Assembly: GCA_030280995.1 (NCBI GenBank)
Contig: JASXTE010000017.1
Coordinates: forward strand, 17,481,498-17,545,497
DNA length: 64,000 nt
DNA from: Hemileia vastatrix
Taxonomy: Eukaryota > Basidiomycota > Pucciniomycetes > Pucciniales > Zaghouaniaceae
Direction: 5' to 3'
The notes under the pieces are model-generated. The model searched no databases and was not told where the DNA came from. It saw only the letters and a list, made by a program, of their open reading frames with translations. The translations under genes were made by a program, and so were the position numbers. Numbering within the stretch: the stretch's first letter is position 1; each line of letters opens with the position of its first letter. Shown here in pieces: positions 21,481 through 33,309 of the stretch.

Positions 21481-23685
21481 ATTGTGAGTTACATCTTTAA
21501 TTATTTCAGCTTCCTTAATTGGAGTTAAAAATGTATCTGTTTGAGGTATTTCATCATTCAGGAAAATAATATCCTGTTCTAATACATATATCTCATTTTC
21601 ATCATTACTGTTAGAAATGTTATTTTTACAATCCTCACTAGACTCCAACTTTTCATATTCATGATTACTTGGTTCAGAATCTTGTAGATTTTCAATAAAA
21701 TTTAGTCTCTTCTTAAAATTATGACCTTTTACCCAAGGCTCATTACATTTGTAGAAAGTGTTACTTTCTTGTCTCTTAGGGACAAGGGGAGCTGACAGTT
21801 TTTGCTTCTGCAATGGTAACTTATTTGTAGTAGGTTTTACTACTTCATTATTTTTCTTATAATGATTATAGCTGGTTTAATATTTGTGGTTCAATAATAT
21901 TTCATTTCATGTATAAATAAACCCAGAAGTATCTCTAATGGTGTCAGTTCTAGCTACAATAATGTCTCTGACTGATATAGACAATTTGTATATTATTTTT
22001 TTTCCACTCATCATAATCCAATTTTGAATCCATGGCTTTCATGATTTTTATTAAATTCATTAAAAATACCATTGGTTTATACCCAGCATTTGTATTATAT
22101 CTGGTTTTCTTATAATATCTTTGTTGAGTGATTATAAATTATGGACCACCAAATTGCCTTTCAATTAGTGACTTCCATTCAATCCAGGAGTAGTTAGTTC
22201 CCTCACTCAATACAGATTCAAACCATAATAAGCCCACATCTGTAAATAAAGAAATTAATTTCAATGTAATTTCTTCATCAGGTAATTTGTATGAAAATTT
22301 TAAGTTATCAATTCTCTGAATGAATTGTTGCCAATCAGATTTTGAGTCCCTGTCAAAAGATGGGTAGTTATCTAACTTAGGCCAGCTCTTTTGATTAGTT
22401 TTTACTTCCTTAACCTGAGTGATATTGAGTAAATCACTTACTTTTAATAGATTTTCATGTATTTCATCTTTCACTGATATTTTACACTTAGATCCCATGA
22501 CACTATTTTCTTTCTCAATCATTTGTTTTTCATATGAATTTTCTATTTGAAGTGATATTTTTCCCATATAAGAGATGTTGTAATTTATTTTTTCATTATT
22601 TTTCAAAATATTTACTACTTCCATTTCCACTCTTTGTAACCTATACTTTATTACAGGTATATGAGTTAAAGTATAATTCACATTTGAAAAAGACAATTAT
22701 ACACATCCCTCTATGGTAGCCATAATATTCTGAGAATGTTCTAATTTATCTTGTAAATTCTTAATCTCAGAGTTTAATATTTTATTTTCATTTATTAAAT
22801 TGTTATTTAAATTTTTATTTACTTTTAATCTATTGGCTGTAGTACTCAATGATTGTGAAAGGTTTAATAATACACTTTCTGTATTGTTGGTTTTCTCTCA
22901 AGAGAATTCTTCCAATTTTGCAATTCTTAATAACAATTTTCTAATGATCTTTCATTCCATTGGATATTCTTTTAAGAAATATTCAATATTTTCCATGTCC
23001 AACTCAGAAGCCTCATACTCATTCTAAAGATCAAATTCATATGGTTTCATTTTAATATTACTAGTATTATCTTTGTGATCTATAAAACTAACATAAATTT
23101 AAAATGCTATTTAAAAAGAGTAATCTTTTAAATCCTTATCAATTATCTTCAGTAGATTCCTATAAATCTCATTACCTATGAATAATTCATTGTTAGTTTC
23201 ATATAATTGATCATGAGAAGATGGATGACTTATCAAGGTCTTATCCCATTTCCCCTGCCTCTCCTTTCCTTTTATCTGTAAGGGTGACTTCTGTGACCCT
23301 TCTGTGGAGGTTTTTTGTACTTTTGGGTATACCAGTCCCATTTTCATTTTCTGAATGTGATATTTTGATCCTCCTCTTTGGCTGGAGGTGCTGCTGTTCC
23401 CACCATGAAAGGGTTTGATACAACTGTGTTTGGTTGGGCTTTTAGTCCTTCTAGAGCTTGATTTACTTCTATGAAACCCTTTGCTGATCTTTTTTCCAAA
23501 TTGTACATTTGGTCCAAAATGTTGTTAAATTTTATTTTTAAGGTATTTAGAAGGATTGAGAGGGAGTAAATTTGTTCTTGTAAGGTATTTATTGTTTTAT
23601 TTATTGACACTTGTTTTAAAAGCCTTTCCCTTTCTTTCAGAGAAATATGTTGGAACTTGCTTTTTGTAGCAGAGATATCCTCCAT
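21481..23685 (-). pseudogene. Gag remnant (element A)
   Basis: From the N-terminus: a predicted coiled coil with a run of K/E/L residues (23344-23685), a low-similarity stretch, then the conserved capsid-type segment WPKLDNYPSFDRD...WQQFIQRIDNLKFSYKLPDEE...LWFESVLSEGTNYSW (22139-22696). A zinc-knuckle-like TFYKCNEPWVKGHNFKK follows near 21700. Interrupted by stops and frameshifts. Confidence 0.75.
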
Positions 23686-23755
23686 TTAAGTGTTCTCCAA
23701 CAGTTTTTTCAGCTCTAGGTCTTAGATTATAAGGTTTTACCTTATTACTCACTTT

Positions 23756-25414
23756 GTTTACATAAACAATACTATTCTAACAACATTTTAATATTGTCTT
23801 CAATCTCTTTACTTTTTTGCAGGAGAATCTTGGTAAGTTTTCTTTTTAAGCTGCAAGGAATATTATCCAAATCACAATTTAAGGTTATTTTTCATCTCAT
23901 GGCCTTTGACCAAACCTAGTTCATTTGAAACATGGGCAGATGCCATAGGATATGATTTTATCAATCTTAAAAATTTTTTTTCTTCAAGTTTTGAGAGTTG
24001 AGGACTAAAAGAGGCTTCTTGGATTTCATTTTCCTATTCAACCACTTCAGAGGTGGATCATTCACCTTGGAATTGTTCTTCCTCAAAATCAATAAAATAA
24101 ATTGAATTTTTCAAGAAAATCTGGAATTTTCTTTTTCCATTTACTCCAATTGTGAAGCAACTATTTTCAGGATCAAGTTTAATGCTCAACTGAGTCAAAA
24201 AATCATTGAAAATGATAAAACAATCACTACAACAATTATTATCCATTACTACAAATTCACATACTGCTCTTACATATCTATTATTATATTTAAAGAATGC
24301 AGAAGTTTTGAATTTGCTGCTTGGACATAATACTAAACCAAAACCTCTCCAGCTCTTTTTCTGTACAGGTTCCAGTTTGTCTCTGTACTTACTATCAGGT
24401 TTCATTAATTTGTTAACAGAAACTACACTACCTTCAGCACCAGCTTCAAGAATAATATTCATATCTTTTACATATATTATAACAGGTGCTCTAATAGGTG
24501 TGATTTTGTAAGTATCATGATTTACATCTTTTATTACTTCATCTTCCCCAATGGAAGTTAAAAATTCCTCTGTGGGAGGTATTGCATCATTCAGGAACAT
24601 AATATCTTGTTCTAATACCAATACCTCATTTTCAGCATTACAATAATAAATGTTACTTTTACAATCTTCACTAGAATCATTATTCTCATATTCATGATTA
24701 CTGGGTTCAGAATCTTGTGAGCTCTCAATAACATTTATTATCTTCTTTCAAGTTTGACCTTTTACCCAAGGTTAATTACATTTGTAGCAAGTGTTACTTT
24801 CTTATTCCTTAGGGACAAGAGGAGCAGTAGGTTTTTTCTTCTCCACTTGTAACTTACTTGTAGTAGGTTTACTAACTCAATATTTTGCTTATAATGATTA
24901 TAACTTGCTTCATATTTGTGGCTCAATAATTTTTCATTGCATATATTAATAATTCCTGAAGTATCTCTGATGGTTTCAGTTCTAGTGACAACAATGTCTC
25001 TAACTGATATAGGTAATTTATATATTATTTTTTCTTTCCAATCATCATAATCCATTTTTTTATCCATGAATTTCATGATTTTTATTAAATTCATCAAAAA
25101 TACCATTTCTTTTTCCCCAGAACTTGGATTATATCTGGTTTTCTCATACAGTCTTTGATGAGTAATTCTAAATTTCAGGCCACCGAATTGTCTCTCAATT
25201 AGTGCCTTACATTCTAACCAGGAGTAATTCATTCCCTCACTCAATACAAATTCAAACCATAATAAGCCCAAATCTTTAAACAAAGATATTGATTTGATGT
25301 AATTTCTTCAACAGATAATTTGTATAAAAATTGTAAGTTATCAATTCTTTGCATGAATTTTTGCTAATCATATTTTCAATCCCCATCATAAGAATGGCAC
25401 TGATCTAACTTAGG
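23756..25414 (-). mobile_element. Second truncated chromodomain-gypsy fragment (gag to RT start)
   Basis: Minus-strand gag (24762-25283, LLWFEFVLSEGMNYSW, QFGGLKFRI), protease (24058-24621) and the first part of RT (to about 23760) repeat the order already seen in element A. The protease motif reads EAGAEGSVVS, so the catalytic Asp of DTGA is replaced. It joins element A head-on at about 23755 without an LTR between them. Possible origins are a tandem duplication, unequal recombination or a separate truncated insertion. Confidence 0.75.
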
Positions 25415-26398
25415 CCACAAGATTGTCAGTGAATGGAAGCTAAAGGTGGTGTAACATCTCTGGGTAAGCATCATCAGTTTATGGTCAAATTTCAGGTGGT
25501 TTTGGATTTTCTTTTATATTGTGATATTATATATCATGAACATGAAGCCAATTGTGTTTTTTGAAATGCTATTGGAAAGTTTGTTCAAGAGGTTTTTTGG
25601 GAACTTATTTTGAAGGCTAATTTAATGAAGACTGCTTGAAATGGATAGAAAAAGAGCCCATCCTTAGAGGTGGTGAAGAAGTATGTTTTGAATTATTTGG
25701 ATTCTTTGACTGATGATGATTTAGGCCCAGAAGAAGAGGCTTTAGTTATTCAAGAATAAATTGATGATGGTGTAGAAAATTTAGATGGTGATGAAATTTT
25801 GGATTCTGCTATTTCTGAATAATATGGCCTACCTGAAGACAATTTTGTGGAAGAATGTTTTGCTGGTGAAGAATAGGTAGTGTGTGTTGAAATTTTGTAT
25901 TTGGTTATTCCTAAAGTTCTTTCTCAACCTGAAGATATTTTTTTGGAAGATGAAACTGTTGGGGTAAAAGAGGTCTTTGTTGGTAATGATTTTTTGGCCA
26001 CTAATGAAATTTTTTTGGATTTAATGGTGGATTTTGTGTGGTTGATTTGGAGTCAGATTGAGAGGATTATTTCCCTCAGGTTTCTACTTAAGAAGCAGAC
26101 TGTCTGCAATGAAGAAGTGGATATGCTTTATGGATCTGGTATATGTTTAGAGTATTTTTTTCAATTTCAGGGGTAGATTTTTTAGGAGGATATGGTTTTC
26201 CCTGCACCAATGGAGAGTGTAGAGGTGTGGGATAATAGGGTGCATGAATTGAATGAACTCATATTTTGGAAAAAGATGGTTGATTTTTTATGCCCTCTAG
26301 TAGGACAAATTCTGGTGGTATGTTTTTGGGGATTTTTGAATAGATGGAAATGCCCTTAAAATTTATGGGTTTCTACCAGGGGATATCAAGAATATAAT
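25415..26398 (+). other. Unassigned degenerate coding-like sequence
   Basis: The plus strand holds broken frames rich in acidic residues (VLNYLDSLTDDDLG, DDGVENLDGDEILDSAISE, and a 98-codon open frame at 25880-26176). I do not recognise the family. It sits immediately left of the Harbinger insertion and might be the 5' remnant of the plus-strand gypsy copy that reappears at 49481, but that is only inference from position and strand. Confidence 0.35.
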
Positions 26399-26796
26399 AG
26401 GGGGTATCAATTTTTAGTGATCCACAATTAGGGATCAGGAATTTTTTTCCCCGGTATCAGACATTATTAATTGTGGAAGATTCTTATCCACTAACCCCAG
26501 GGCTAGTAAATAAGGAACCCACAATAATGCATTATCCTGCCTCTTATACCCCTTTTTCTTCTCCTAATTCCTGATCCTAAACTCATCACATCCATGATTG
26601 ATTTGTAAGCAAGTCACATGAAATATAATTGTGGATGCCATCCTTATGTATCTCATCACTCTATGATACTTAATTTTTGTGGCAAGCACATAACATTTTT
26701 TTCTATCTACACACCCCACCTGCTCCTTTGGTGGCAAATTCCCACTTCCCACTCATCACCTAAACCTTCTACCAACAACCTTTTCTACTGACAATA

Positions 26797-27195
26797 ATGA
26801 AGGACCTCTCTACTAGGAAGCAACTTCACTCAGCTATGAATTCTATCACTTTAGTTTTAGCTGCTGACTCTGATTCTGACTCTGGTTTGTAAGACAGTTT
26901 AGCTTATATGTCTTTTCTTTTTATAAAGTGTTATATCATCTCAAGGGGGAAAAATCTTTATCATGATCCCAGATATGATCTCTGCTCCATTCTCAACATT
27001 CCTCATTTAAACTTCACACAACTTTTTCAAAATTTTCCTGATTCTTTTTTTAAACTTTCTCAACTCATCTCCAATCATCCTATCTTCCATAATAATTCCC
27101 ATAACAAACAGTGTGATCCTGCCTTTCCACTTGCTGTTGCACTATGTTGCTTTGGTTCAAATGGAAATGGTGCTGCTGTAAGAAGTTTAGATAAT
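26797..27195 (+). pseudogene. Harbinger transposase, N-terminal part (outer element)
   Basis: Starts MKDLSTRKQLHSAMNSIT and continues with YIISRGKNLYHDPRYDLCSIL and FGSNGNGAAVRSLDN, the N-terminal region that precedes the DDE domain. An in-frame TAA lies at about 26889. The gene is cut at codon AAT (27193-27195), the target site of the inner element, and resumes at 34942 with the next codon. Confidence 0.85.
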
Positions 27196-27546
27196 AGGGG
27201 GTATCAATGTTGACCGATTCACAATTAAATTAATTGCGGAAAATAATCTGCATACCCCAATTATCTTCCGCAATTCTTTTTGCTAATAATTGGGTTATTA
27301 GACACTTTACGTGTCAATGTTCACCTCTTATCTGACATTTTTATCCTCAATATTTGATAACCACATCTTGGACAACTTTCTGGATATCCCAGCCTTCTAC
27401 CTTGCTGCGCACTTCCATTCTCATCCCATCCTGTTCATTCTATCTGCTCAGAATTTCTCCCCATTTCATCTATTTGATTCTGCTCCTTTTCATCTCGCTA
27501 TCTCATCTGATTGTTTCTGCTCCTTTTCATCTTCATTTATAATAAC

Positions 27547-28948
27547 ATGCCTCGTCATCCTAGATCTTCTCAAAGGCAGCCATCACCCAGTTGTTCTTCA
27601 ATTCCCACTACTTCCTCTTTCCCCCGCTCAGCTGAGAAATCAAAGACCGTTCAATTAAAAAAAGATGAACATCTCATTCTTATCAACATTCTGAAAACCA
27701 AATCTAACTATGATTCTTGTTTTGGTACTGAGTATGCCACTAAACTAGGACAGCCCCCCGCATCAAAAGTTAATGGCTATCTTCTAATGGCAAATGAATT
27801 ACGGAATAAGACCAAGGGAAGGATTGATCTTTTGCCTAAACAGATGTCTGAACGATTCAAGCATTACCGAGAAAAATACAAGAAGGCAAAGGCTCTTTCA
27901 TCTTCCACTGGTTTTGGGGTTACCGACAACGATATAACTAAGGGCATAAAATCCATAGATGATAAACTTGAAACTTTATGTTCTTACTTTAAAGAGATGG
28001 ATGCAATTTTTGGAGAGCGAGTCAATGTTAATCCTGTAAACATGTTGGATGGTGAAGATCTTATCTCCGAACATGATGTCGAAGCAAATCTTTTCCCATC
28101 CTCTTCCTCCACTCAAGCCTCCCCTCTTCTAAATTCTACAAATCTAGATAGCTTTGCTATTGATCCTATTGGCGATTTAACCCAACCCAATCTAACTCAG
28201 GTCTGTTTTTTTTTCTTTTATCTTATCAATACTTTTTTTTATTTACATAGATTTTCTAATTTATTAAAAGGCTGATGAACAAGCCCAGGACCCACAATCA
28301 ACTGAGTCTGAAGCTAGTGACAATGATGAGGAGGAAAATATGACCTTGAACAAGAAGCATAGGGCTTCAAGTAGTCTAAATTTCCACTCACAAAGAAGAC
28401 CAAAAAGTGATACTTCATCACAAACCCCTTTTTCTTCAATGGAACAGTTTTTAGAGAAACGTGATGCTGGTAAGAGATATCATACCTATTAATACTTTAC
28501 TCTGCTTTTCTTCTACTTATTGTTAACATTGCTTATCACTCTAGAACAAGTGGAAGCTTCTAAAGAGACTCTAAAGTTTGAAAAGCAAAAATATGAGCTC
28601 TCTTTAAGGAGGGATGATAGGCTACAAGATTTGGAAGAGAGGAAGTATGAGCTCTCTTTACGGAAGGATGATCGGGCCTAAGATTTGGAGGAGAGGAAGT
28701 ATGAGCTCTCTTTACGGAAGGATGATCAGGCCCAAGATTTGGAGGAGAAGAAGTTTGAGTTAACTCTAAGTATTGAAAAATCAAAAAAAGAGGAGAAAAC
28801 ACTCGAACATCAAAACCTATTAGAGCAGATGAAATATAAGTTTGATCATGAAGAAAATTCCAAAAAGAAAGATTTCTTGATAGAATGTGTTAAAGCTAAT
28901 AAATCTGTTGAGGAAATTGAACGTTTAAAGAAATTGTTGGATGACTAG
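27547..28948 (+). pseudogene. Harbinger ORF1, Myb/SANT-like DNA-binding protein, one premature stop
   Basis: Three exons: 27547-28200, 28271-28469 and 28545-28948. They join in frame to 419 codons. The N-terminal half (LKKDEHLILINILKTK ... MSERFKHYREKYKKAK...TGFG) resembles the Myb/SANT-type accessory protein of PIF/Harbinger elements, which helps the transposase bind DNA and enter the nucleus. The middle is acidic and Ser-rich. The C-terminal third is a charged coiled coil built from 18-residue repeats (KYELSLRKDDRAQDLEER). One repeat has TAA (28679-28681) where its neighbour has CAA, a single C-to-T change that truncates the protein. The start was chosen at MPRHPRSS because the outer copy has the same start. 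Upstream leader codons are not conserved. Confidence 0.75.
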
Positions 28949-29059
28949 TTTGTTTTATTTTTCTCACACTTCAACTGTTCATATTTATTTGTACATAAAA
29001 ATTCCAATAATTTCCTTTATTTCATTACTCTCCCACTTTTTTTAAATAAAATTTTCATG

Positions 29060-29500
29060 TCTCCTTTGAAAATTTGACGATTCCCCACCCCTGGATTTTT
29101 TTGAAGTAAGGGGTGGGTATCACAAAAATTCTTTCATATCATGAATCTTGAATGTCTTATATGAAAATTTGGCTTTACTACCTCCTGCATTTTACTGGTA
29201 TCCCAAAAATTCTTACATGTCAAGAATTTCACAAGTCTTATAAAAAATTTTGGCAAAACCCCCCATGAATTTTATTGAAGTAAGGGATGGGTATCACCAA
29301 AAAATTTTCACCAAAATATTTACAAGTCAAAAAAAATCTATATCTGTTTTAAAAAATTGGCAATACTCTCCCCTGCATTTTATTGAAGCAAGGGGTGGGT
29401 ATCATCAAAATTTTTCTAAGTCATCAATTTCACATGTCAGATTTGAAAAATCGGCAATACCCCCCCCTGCATTTTATTGAAGTAAGGGGTGGAAGTCATC
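29060..29500. repeat. Minisatellite, about 4 units of roughly 100 bp
   Basis: Repeated blocks share CCCCTGCATTTTATTGAAG and TAAGGGGTGGGTATCA, separated by AAATTTTTC-rich text and TCATCAATTTCACATGTC-like segments. It lies directly after ORF1. No function is apparent. Confidence 0.7.
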
Positions 29501-29838
29501 TAAATTTATTATAATTACATAAATTATTAAATAAATATCTAATATATATCAATTTCCCTAGTTTATAGTGATGACAATTCCTCAAGCCAAAATGCAGACC
29601 AAGTCTAGAAACAAAAGTTTGGGACTTTCTACAGGTACAGGCAAGAGGAACCTCACGAATCAAACATATAAATGTTATCATGATTACCTGTTATACAACC
29701 AAAGGTCGATGGCTCATCACATTACTTGAGAAAATTGATATATAAAAAATATTTATTAAAAATTTATGAAAAAATAATAAATTTTCGATGACAACTCTAA
29801 TCCCCATACTTTTTGGATCTAGATAAAGTTTTTTTAAA
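29501..29838. other. AT-rich spacer after the oxygenase-like gene
   Basis: No feature recognised. It would contain the 3' end of the minus-strand gene. Confidence 0.4.
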
Positions 29839-31485
29839 TCAAATAACTTTACCTTCTTTCTTTACCTTATTGATTCTTTGTATCAACTTATTACTGATTT
29901 GAAATGAGCAACCAAAATGTGTGAAATCTTGACAGGATTCCAAACCAGGAGGAGCTTTGGTTGTTTGATGATTATCCTGAGAAGAATTCCAAATAGTTTC
30001 GATGATACCATTTCCCAAACCAAAATCAATGATGCACCGGTGGTCTGGAAAATATAAACCATGTCCTTTGATTTTAGCTGGAGATGGTATTGGGTGGCCA
30101 GTTATCGGATTGATATATGAGAATATTCCAAAAGTAAGAAAATTGGCATCATTCCTATCAATATGAATCCTATTGTGAAATCCAGAATGAGTGATAATAA
30201 CATTAGAAAATAAAAGATATTCGTGGCTGATATCTTCCCATTTGGAGTCACACCAATTCGGTATTCCAACTTTGGTTGCAAGTTCATGATTTTTTTCAAA
30301 TGCCTTATTACAGAGCTTTTTGAGTCAAAGAGCAAGAAAAGAATTAAAGGAAGGTAGAGTGTCCCATAAGCAAAAATCTTCATCTTTTTTTGCTTTAGTG
30401 ATATTCTTGACCAAGGAATATATGCCTATATAAATGAAATAAGTGAAATGATATTAAGAATGGAAAAAAATTATTAGACGTACCAAGAGAATATCCTTTA
30501 ACAAAACCTGGTCTCCAACCAAATCCAATCATGATACCACCCAACAAATTCATATTCCTTATAGGTAATCAAACCAAAGCCATTTGATAAAGAGTAATGA
30601 TAAGATCCAATAGTTGATTAAAAGTTTCATATTTTACACCATCAAATGAATGAACTTCCAAAATGAATTGAGGCTTATAAGTATTACTGATAACTGCAAC
30701 CACTTGATCATCACCAATTTCGGTTAGATATTTGATATCTTCTGGTAATTTTTTCGGATATATAAATTTTTTATCTACTTTAGTTTTATGAAATAAAATG
30801 TTTGGGATATGACAAAAATAACTTTCACAGAGAATTTTTTTTTCAGATATCTTTTCTTCTGATGAGACAGATTATCTTTAATTTTTCTTGATGATTTAGA
30901 TGATGCATAATGTTTTTTCAGATATCTTTTCTTCTGAAATGTTGTATATTTTTTTTAGATATATTTTCTTCTGATGAGACTGATTATCTTTAAATTTTTT
31001 TGATGATTTGGATGAAGAATTTTTTTTTTCAGATATCTTTTCTTCTTATGAGACTGATTATCATTATTTTTTTTCGATGATTTAGAAGATGATTGAATGG
31101 AAGTTGATTTCGAAGAAGATGATAGAGATGATAAAGATGAAGATGATAAAGAAGATAAATTTATTTTTGATGATTTATAAGATGATTGTATGGAAGTTGA
31201 TTTCGAAGAAGATGATAGAGATGATAAAGATGAAGATGATAAAGAAGATAAATTTATTTTTGATGATTTATAAGATGATTGTATGGAAGTTGATTTCGAA
31301 GAAGATGATAGAGATGATAAAGATGAAGATGATAAAGAAGATAAATTTATTTTTGATGATTTAGAAGAAGATTGTATGGATGTTGATTTTGAAGAAGATG
31401 ATAGTGATGATAAAGATGAAGATGATAAAGAAGATAAAGATGAAGATGAGAGAGAAGTAAGGGATGAATCTGAAGAAGAAGACAT
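29839..31485 (-). pseudogene. TET/JBP-like 2OG-Fe(II) oxygenase gene remnant with Ser/Lys-rich N-terminus
   Basis: Minus strand. The N-terminal 176 codons (31485-30955) are Ser-rich with 31-residue repeats, then Lys-rich (SSKSSKK, HKKKRYLKKK). A globular part follows: FIYPKKLPEDIKYL, GIMIGFGWRPGFVKGYSL, a 58-bp intron (30426-30483, GTACGT...ATAG, phase kept), then IYSLVKNITKAKKDEDF. The core reads HNRIHIDRNDANFLTFGIF, with a HxD iron motif at 30157-30165. Next come GHGLYFPDHRCIIDFGLGNGI and DNHQTT with a distal His at 29968-29970, ending FTHFGCSFQI. This layout resembles the rust Tet-like 2OG-Fe(II) oxygenase family; TET/JBP enzymes oxidise methylated bases. In-frame stops at 30955, 30569 and 30325 make this copy inactive, unless unrecognised splicing removes them. 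The family assignment is from memory of motifs, not a search. Confidence 0.6.
31080..31375. repeat. 93-bp tandem repeat within the Ser/Lys-rich region
   Basis: About three near-identical 93-bp units plus a diverged one, each keeping frame (31 codons). On the minus strand they encode SSSSLSSLSSSSKSTSIQSS-like text. The plus strand is also open and would give an Asp/Glu/Lys-rich protein. The minus strand is preferred because it leads into the oxygenase-like domain. Confidence 0.8.
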
Positions 31486-31499
31486 TTTTTTGATCTGAA

Positions 31500-32140
31500 A
31501 AAAAAAATAAATGTCAATAAAATTTCAACTCAATTTTTTTTTAAAAAAATTCTCACCTTATTTTTCAAATAAAAAAAACTGTTTTTTATTTAAAAATTAA
31601 AATAGAAAAAAAAACAAAAAAACAAAAAACAAAAAACAAAAAATGTGTAAAAAATTTTCCAAAAAAAAAATTTATCAAAAAAAAACCTGAGGTTTTATTT
31701 TTAAAAAGAAAATAAAAGCAAAATCCTTTAAAAAAAAAAAAATTATCCAAAAAAAAAATTTCAGTAAAAATTAAATCAAAAAAAAAATAAAAAAAAAAAA
31801 ATTAAAAGTGAACCTGAAGATTGGTTATTAAAAACCTTCTCACAAGATCCTGAAAAAAAAAAAAATCAGTAAAATAAAAATAAAAAATAAAAAAATTATT
31901 TAAATAAAATCAAAATCACAAAAATTAATTATAGAAAAATTAGAAATAAAATTATAAACCTTTTTTGTTTTGTAAATAAGAGGGACAGTCCTTATCAGAA
32001 AGAATTTTTTTTTTTTCTATATTACTGCCAAAAAAATTAAAAAAATAATCAAAATTACAAACAAAAATTTGTTAGTATATTTATTTGAAAGTTGGTAACC
32101 CATCTTTATCTCCCATAAATGTCCCCTTTTCCCCTACTTT
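31500..32140. other. A-rich low-complexity stretch upstream of the oxygenase-like gene
   Basis: Long A-runs broken by TTT. No coding or structural signal beyond composition. It would include the promoter of the cargo gene. Confidence 0.6.
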
Positions 32141-32149
32141 ATTTATTTG

Positions 32150-32840
32150 AAATTCCCTTACAAATCCCTCCCTCCTTGCCTCAAAAGTCCCCTCAAATGC
32201 TCTCCTTGCCTGCCTCAAAATCCCCCTGAAATACCCTGCTTAATTGTCTCAATACCCCCCTTTCCCCCCTCTTTAGGTCCCTCATCACCCTCCTTCCCCC
32301 CTCTTTAGCTGCCTCAAACCCCCCCATTCCCCTCACCTTAGGCGCCTCAAACCCCCCCCATTCCCCTCTCCTTAGGCACCTCAATCCCCCCCTTCCCCCC
32401 TCCCAAACCGTTACCACCTTATCTACCCCCCCCACCTCCTTGTTAACAAACGATCTGTAATGATCGTCCGTTAATAATCAGGGGGGGGGTAGAGGAGGAT
32501 GTAAGGATTGGGTAGGGGGGTAAAGCGAGTAGAAGGGGGGGAAGGGGGGGTGTTTGAGGCGCCTAAAGAGAGGGAAAGGGGGGTTTGAGGTGGGTAAAGA
32601 GAGGTGAAGGGGGGGGGGGTTTGAGGCGGCAAAAGAGAGGTGAAGGGGGGGGGGTTTGAGGGACATAAAGAGAGGGGAAGGGGGGTGTATTGAAGCACCT
32701 AAAAAGAGGGGAAGGGGGGTGATGAGGGACCTAAAGAGGGGGGATTTGAGGCAGCTAAAAAGGGGGTAAAAAGGGGGTCTTGAGACAGGTAAAGAGAGGG
32801 AAAAAGGGGGGCCTTGAGGATGATAAAGAGAGGTGAAGGA
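32150..32840. repeat. G/C-rich inverted minisatellite (foldback)
   Basis: The left arm (about 32160-32440) is an array of roughly 35-bp units with CCCCCC, CTCTTTAGG and CCTCAAA. The right arm (about 32475-32830) is the same array inverted, with TTTGAGG, CCTAAAGAG and G-runs of 6-10. The centre contains the small hairpin ACGATCTGTAATGATCGT. A transcript or single strand would fold back over hundreds of bases, and the G-runs could form quadruplexes. No target duplication was identified, so it may be internal to the Harbinger rather than another insertion. Proline- and glycine-rich open frames here are artefacts. Confidence 0.75.
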
Positions 32841-33306
32841 GAGAAAAAAAAACAAAAAAAAAGAGAAAAAAGAGAAAAAAACAAATCAAAAATTAGTTTA
32901 CCCTAGAACAAAAATAAATGAAGCACTTACAAAAAAAACAAAAAAAACAAAAAAAAAGCAAAAAAAAGCAAAAAAAAAAATCATGATTAGCAAATAAAAA
33001 ACCATGAAAAAAGAAAAAAAATGACCTACATGGTGAGTTGAGTTGAGAAAATAAATTCAACCAAAATATTTGAGGGATTTTTGAGGAGAGGATGAAAAGG
33101 ATATGAGTGATGAATGAAAAAAAAATCACTGACAAAATATGCGATTTCATGTTGAGGAGGTGAAAGAAAACCAATGAGCCATCCAAAAAAAAGATATTCA
33201 CCGTAAATTCAAAAAAAAAAAGAATATGCAACAAACCAAAATACAAAACCAAGTGATTCAAGTACACAAAGAGGACATTTGGAAAGTATGAAAACATAAA
33301 AATATA
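32841..33306. other. A-rich spacer downstream of the transposase
   Basis: Mostly A-rich sequence. A 134-codon Phe-rich minus-strand frame at 32893-33297 reflects composition, not a gene. Confidence 0.5.
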
Positions 33307-33309
33307 AAA

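Larger units (their letters stand above)
17670..23755 (-). mobile_element. Decayed Ty3/gypsy chromodomain element A
   Basis: Minus-strand element in the order gag, protease, RT, RNase H, integrase and chromodomain, reading from 23685 down to about 17950. A left LTR remnant ending CCTGACA at 17777 is followed by a purine tract (minus strand GGTGGGTGAG). No matching LTR was found on the right, where a second truncated fragment of the same family begins. Related to element C at 50222-58823. Every domain has stops or frameshifts. Confidence 0.85.

Noticed and set aside
31089..31498. Asp/Glu/Lys-rich plus-strand frames
   Set aside because: They are the reverse of the Ser/Lys-rich repeats, whose minus strand leads into a recognisable domain with an intron.
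32471..32884. Several Pro/Leu-rich and Phe-rich minus-strand frames
   Set aside because: Product of C/G-run repeats in the foldback array. No start context or conservation.
32893..33297. 134-codon Phe-rich frame with apparent membrane segments
   Set aside because: Reverse strand of A-rich spacer. Hydrophobicity follows from composition.
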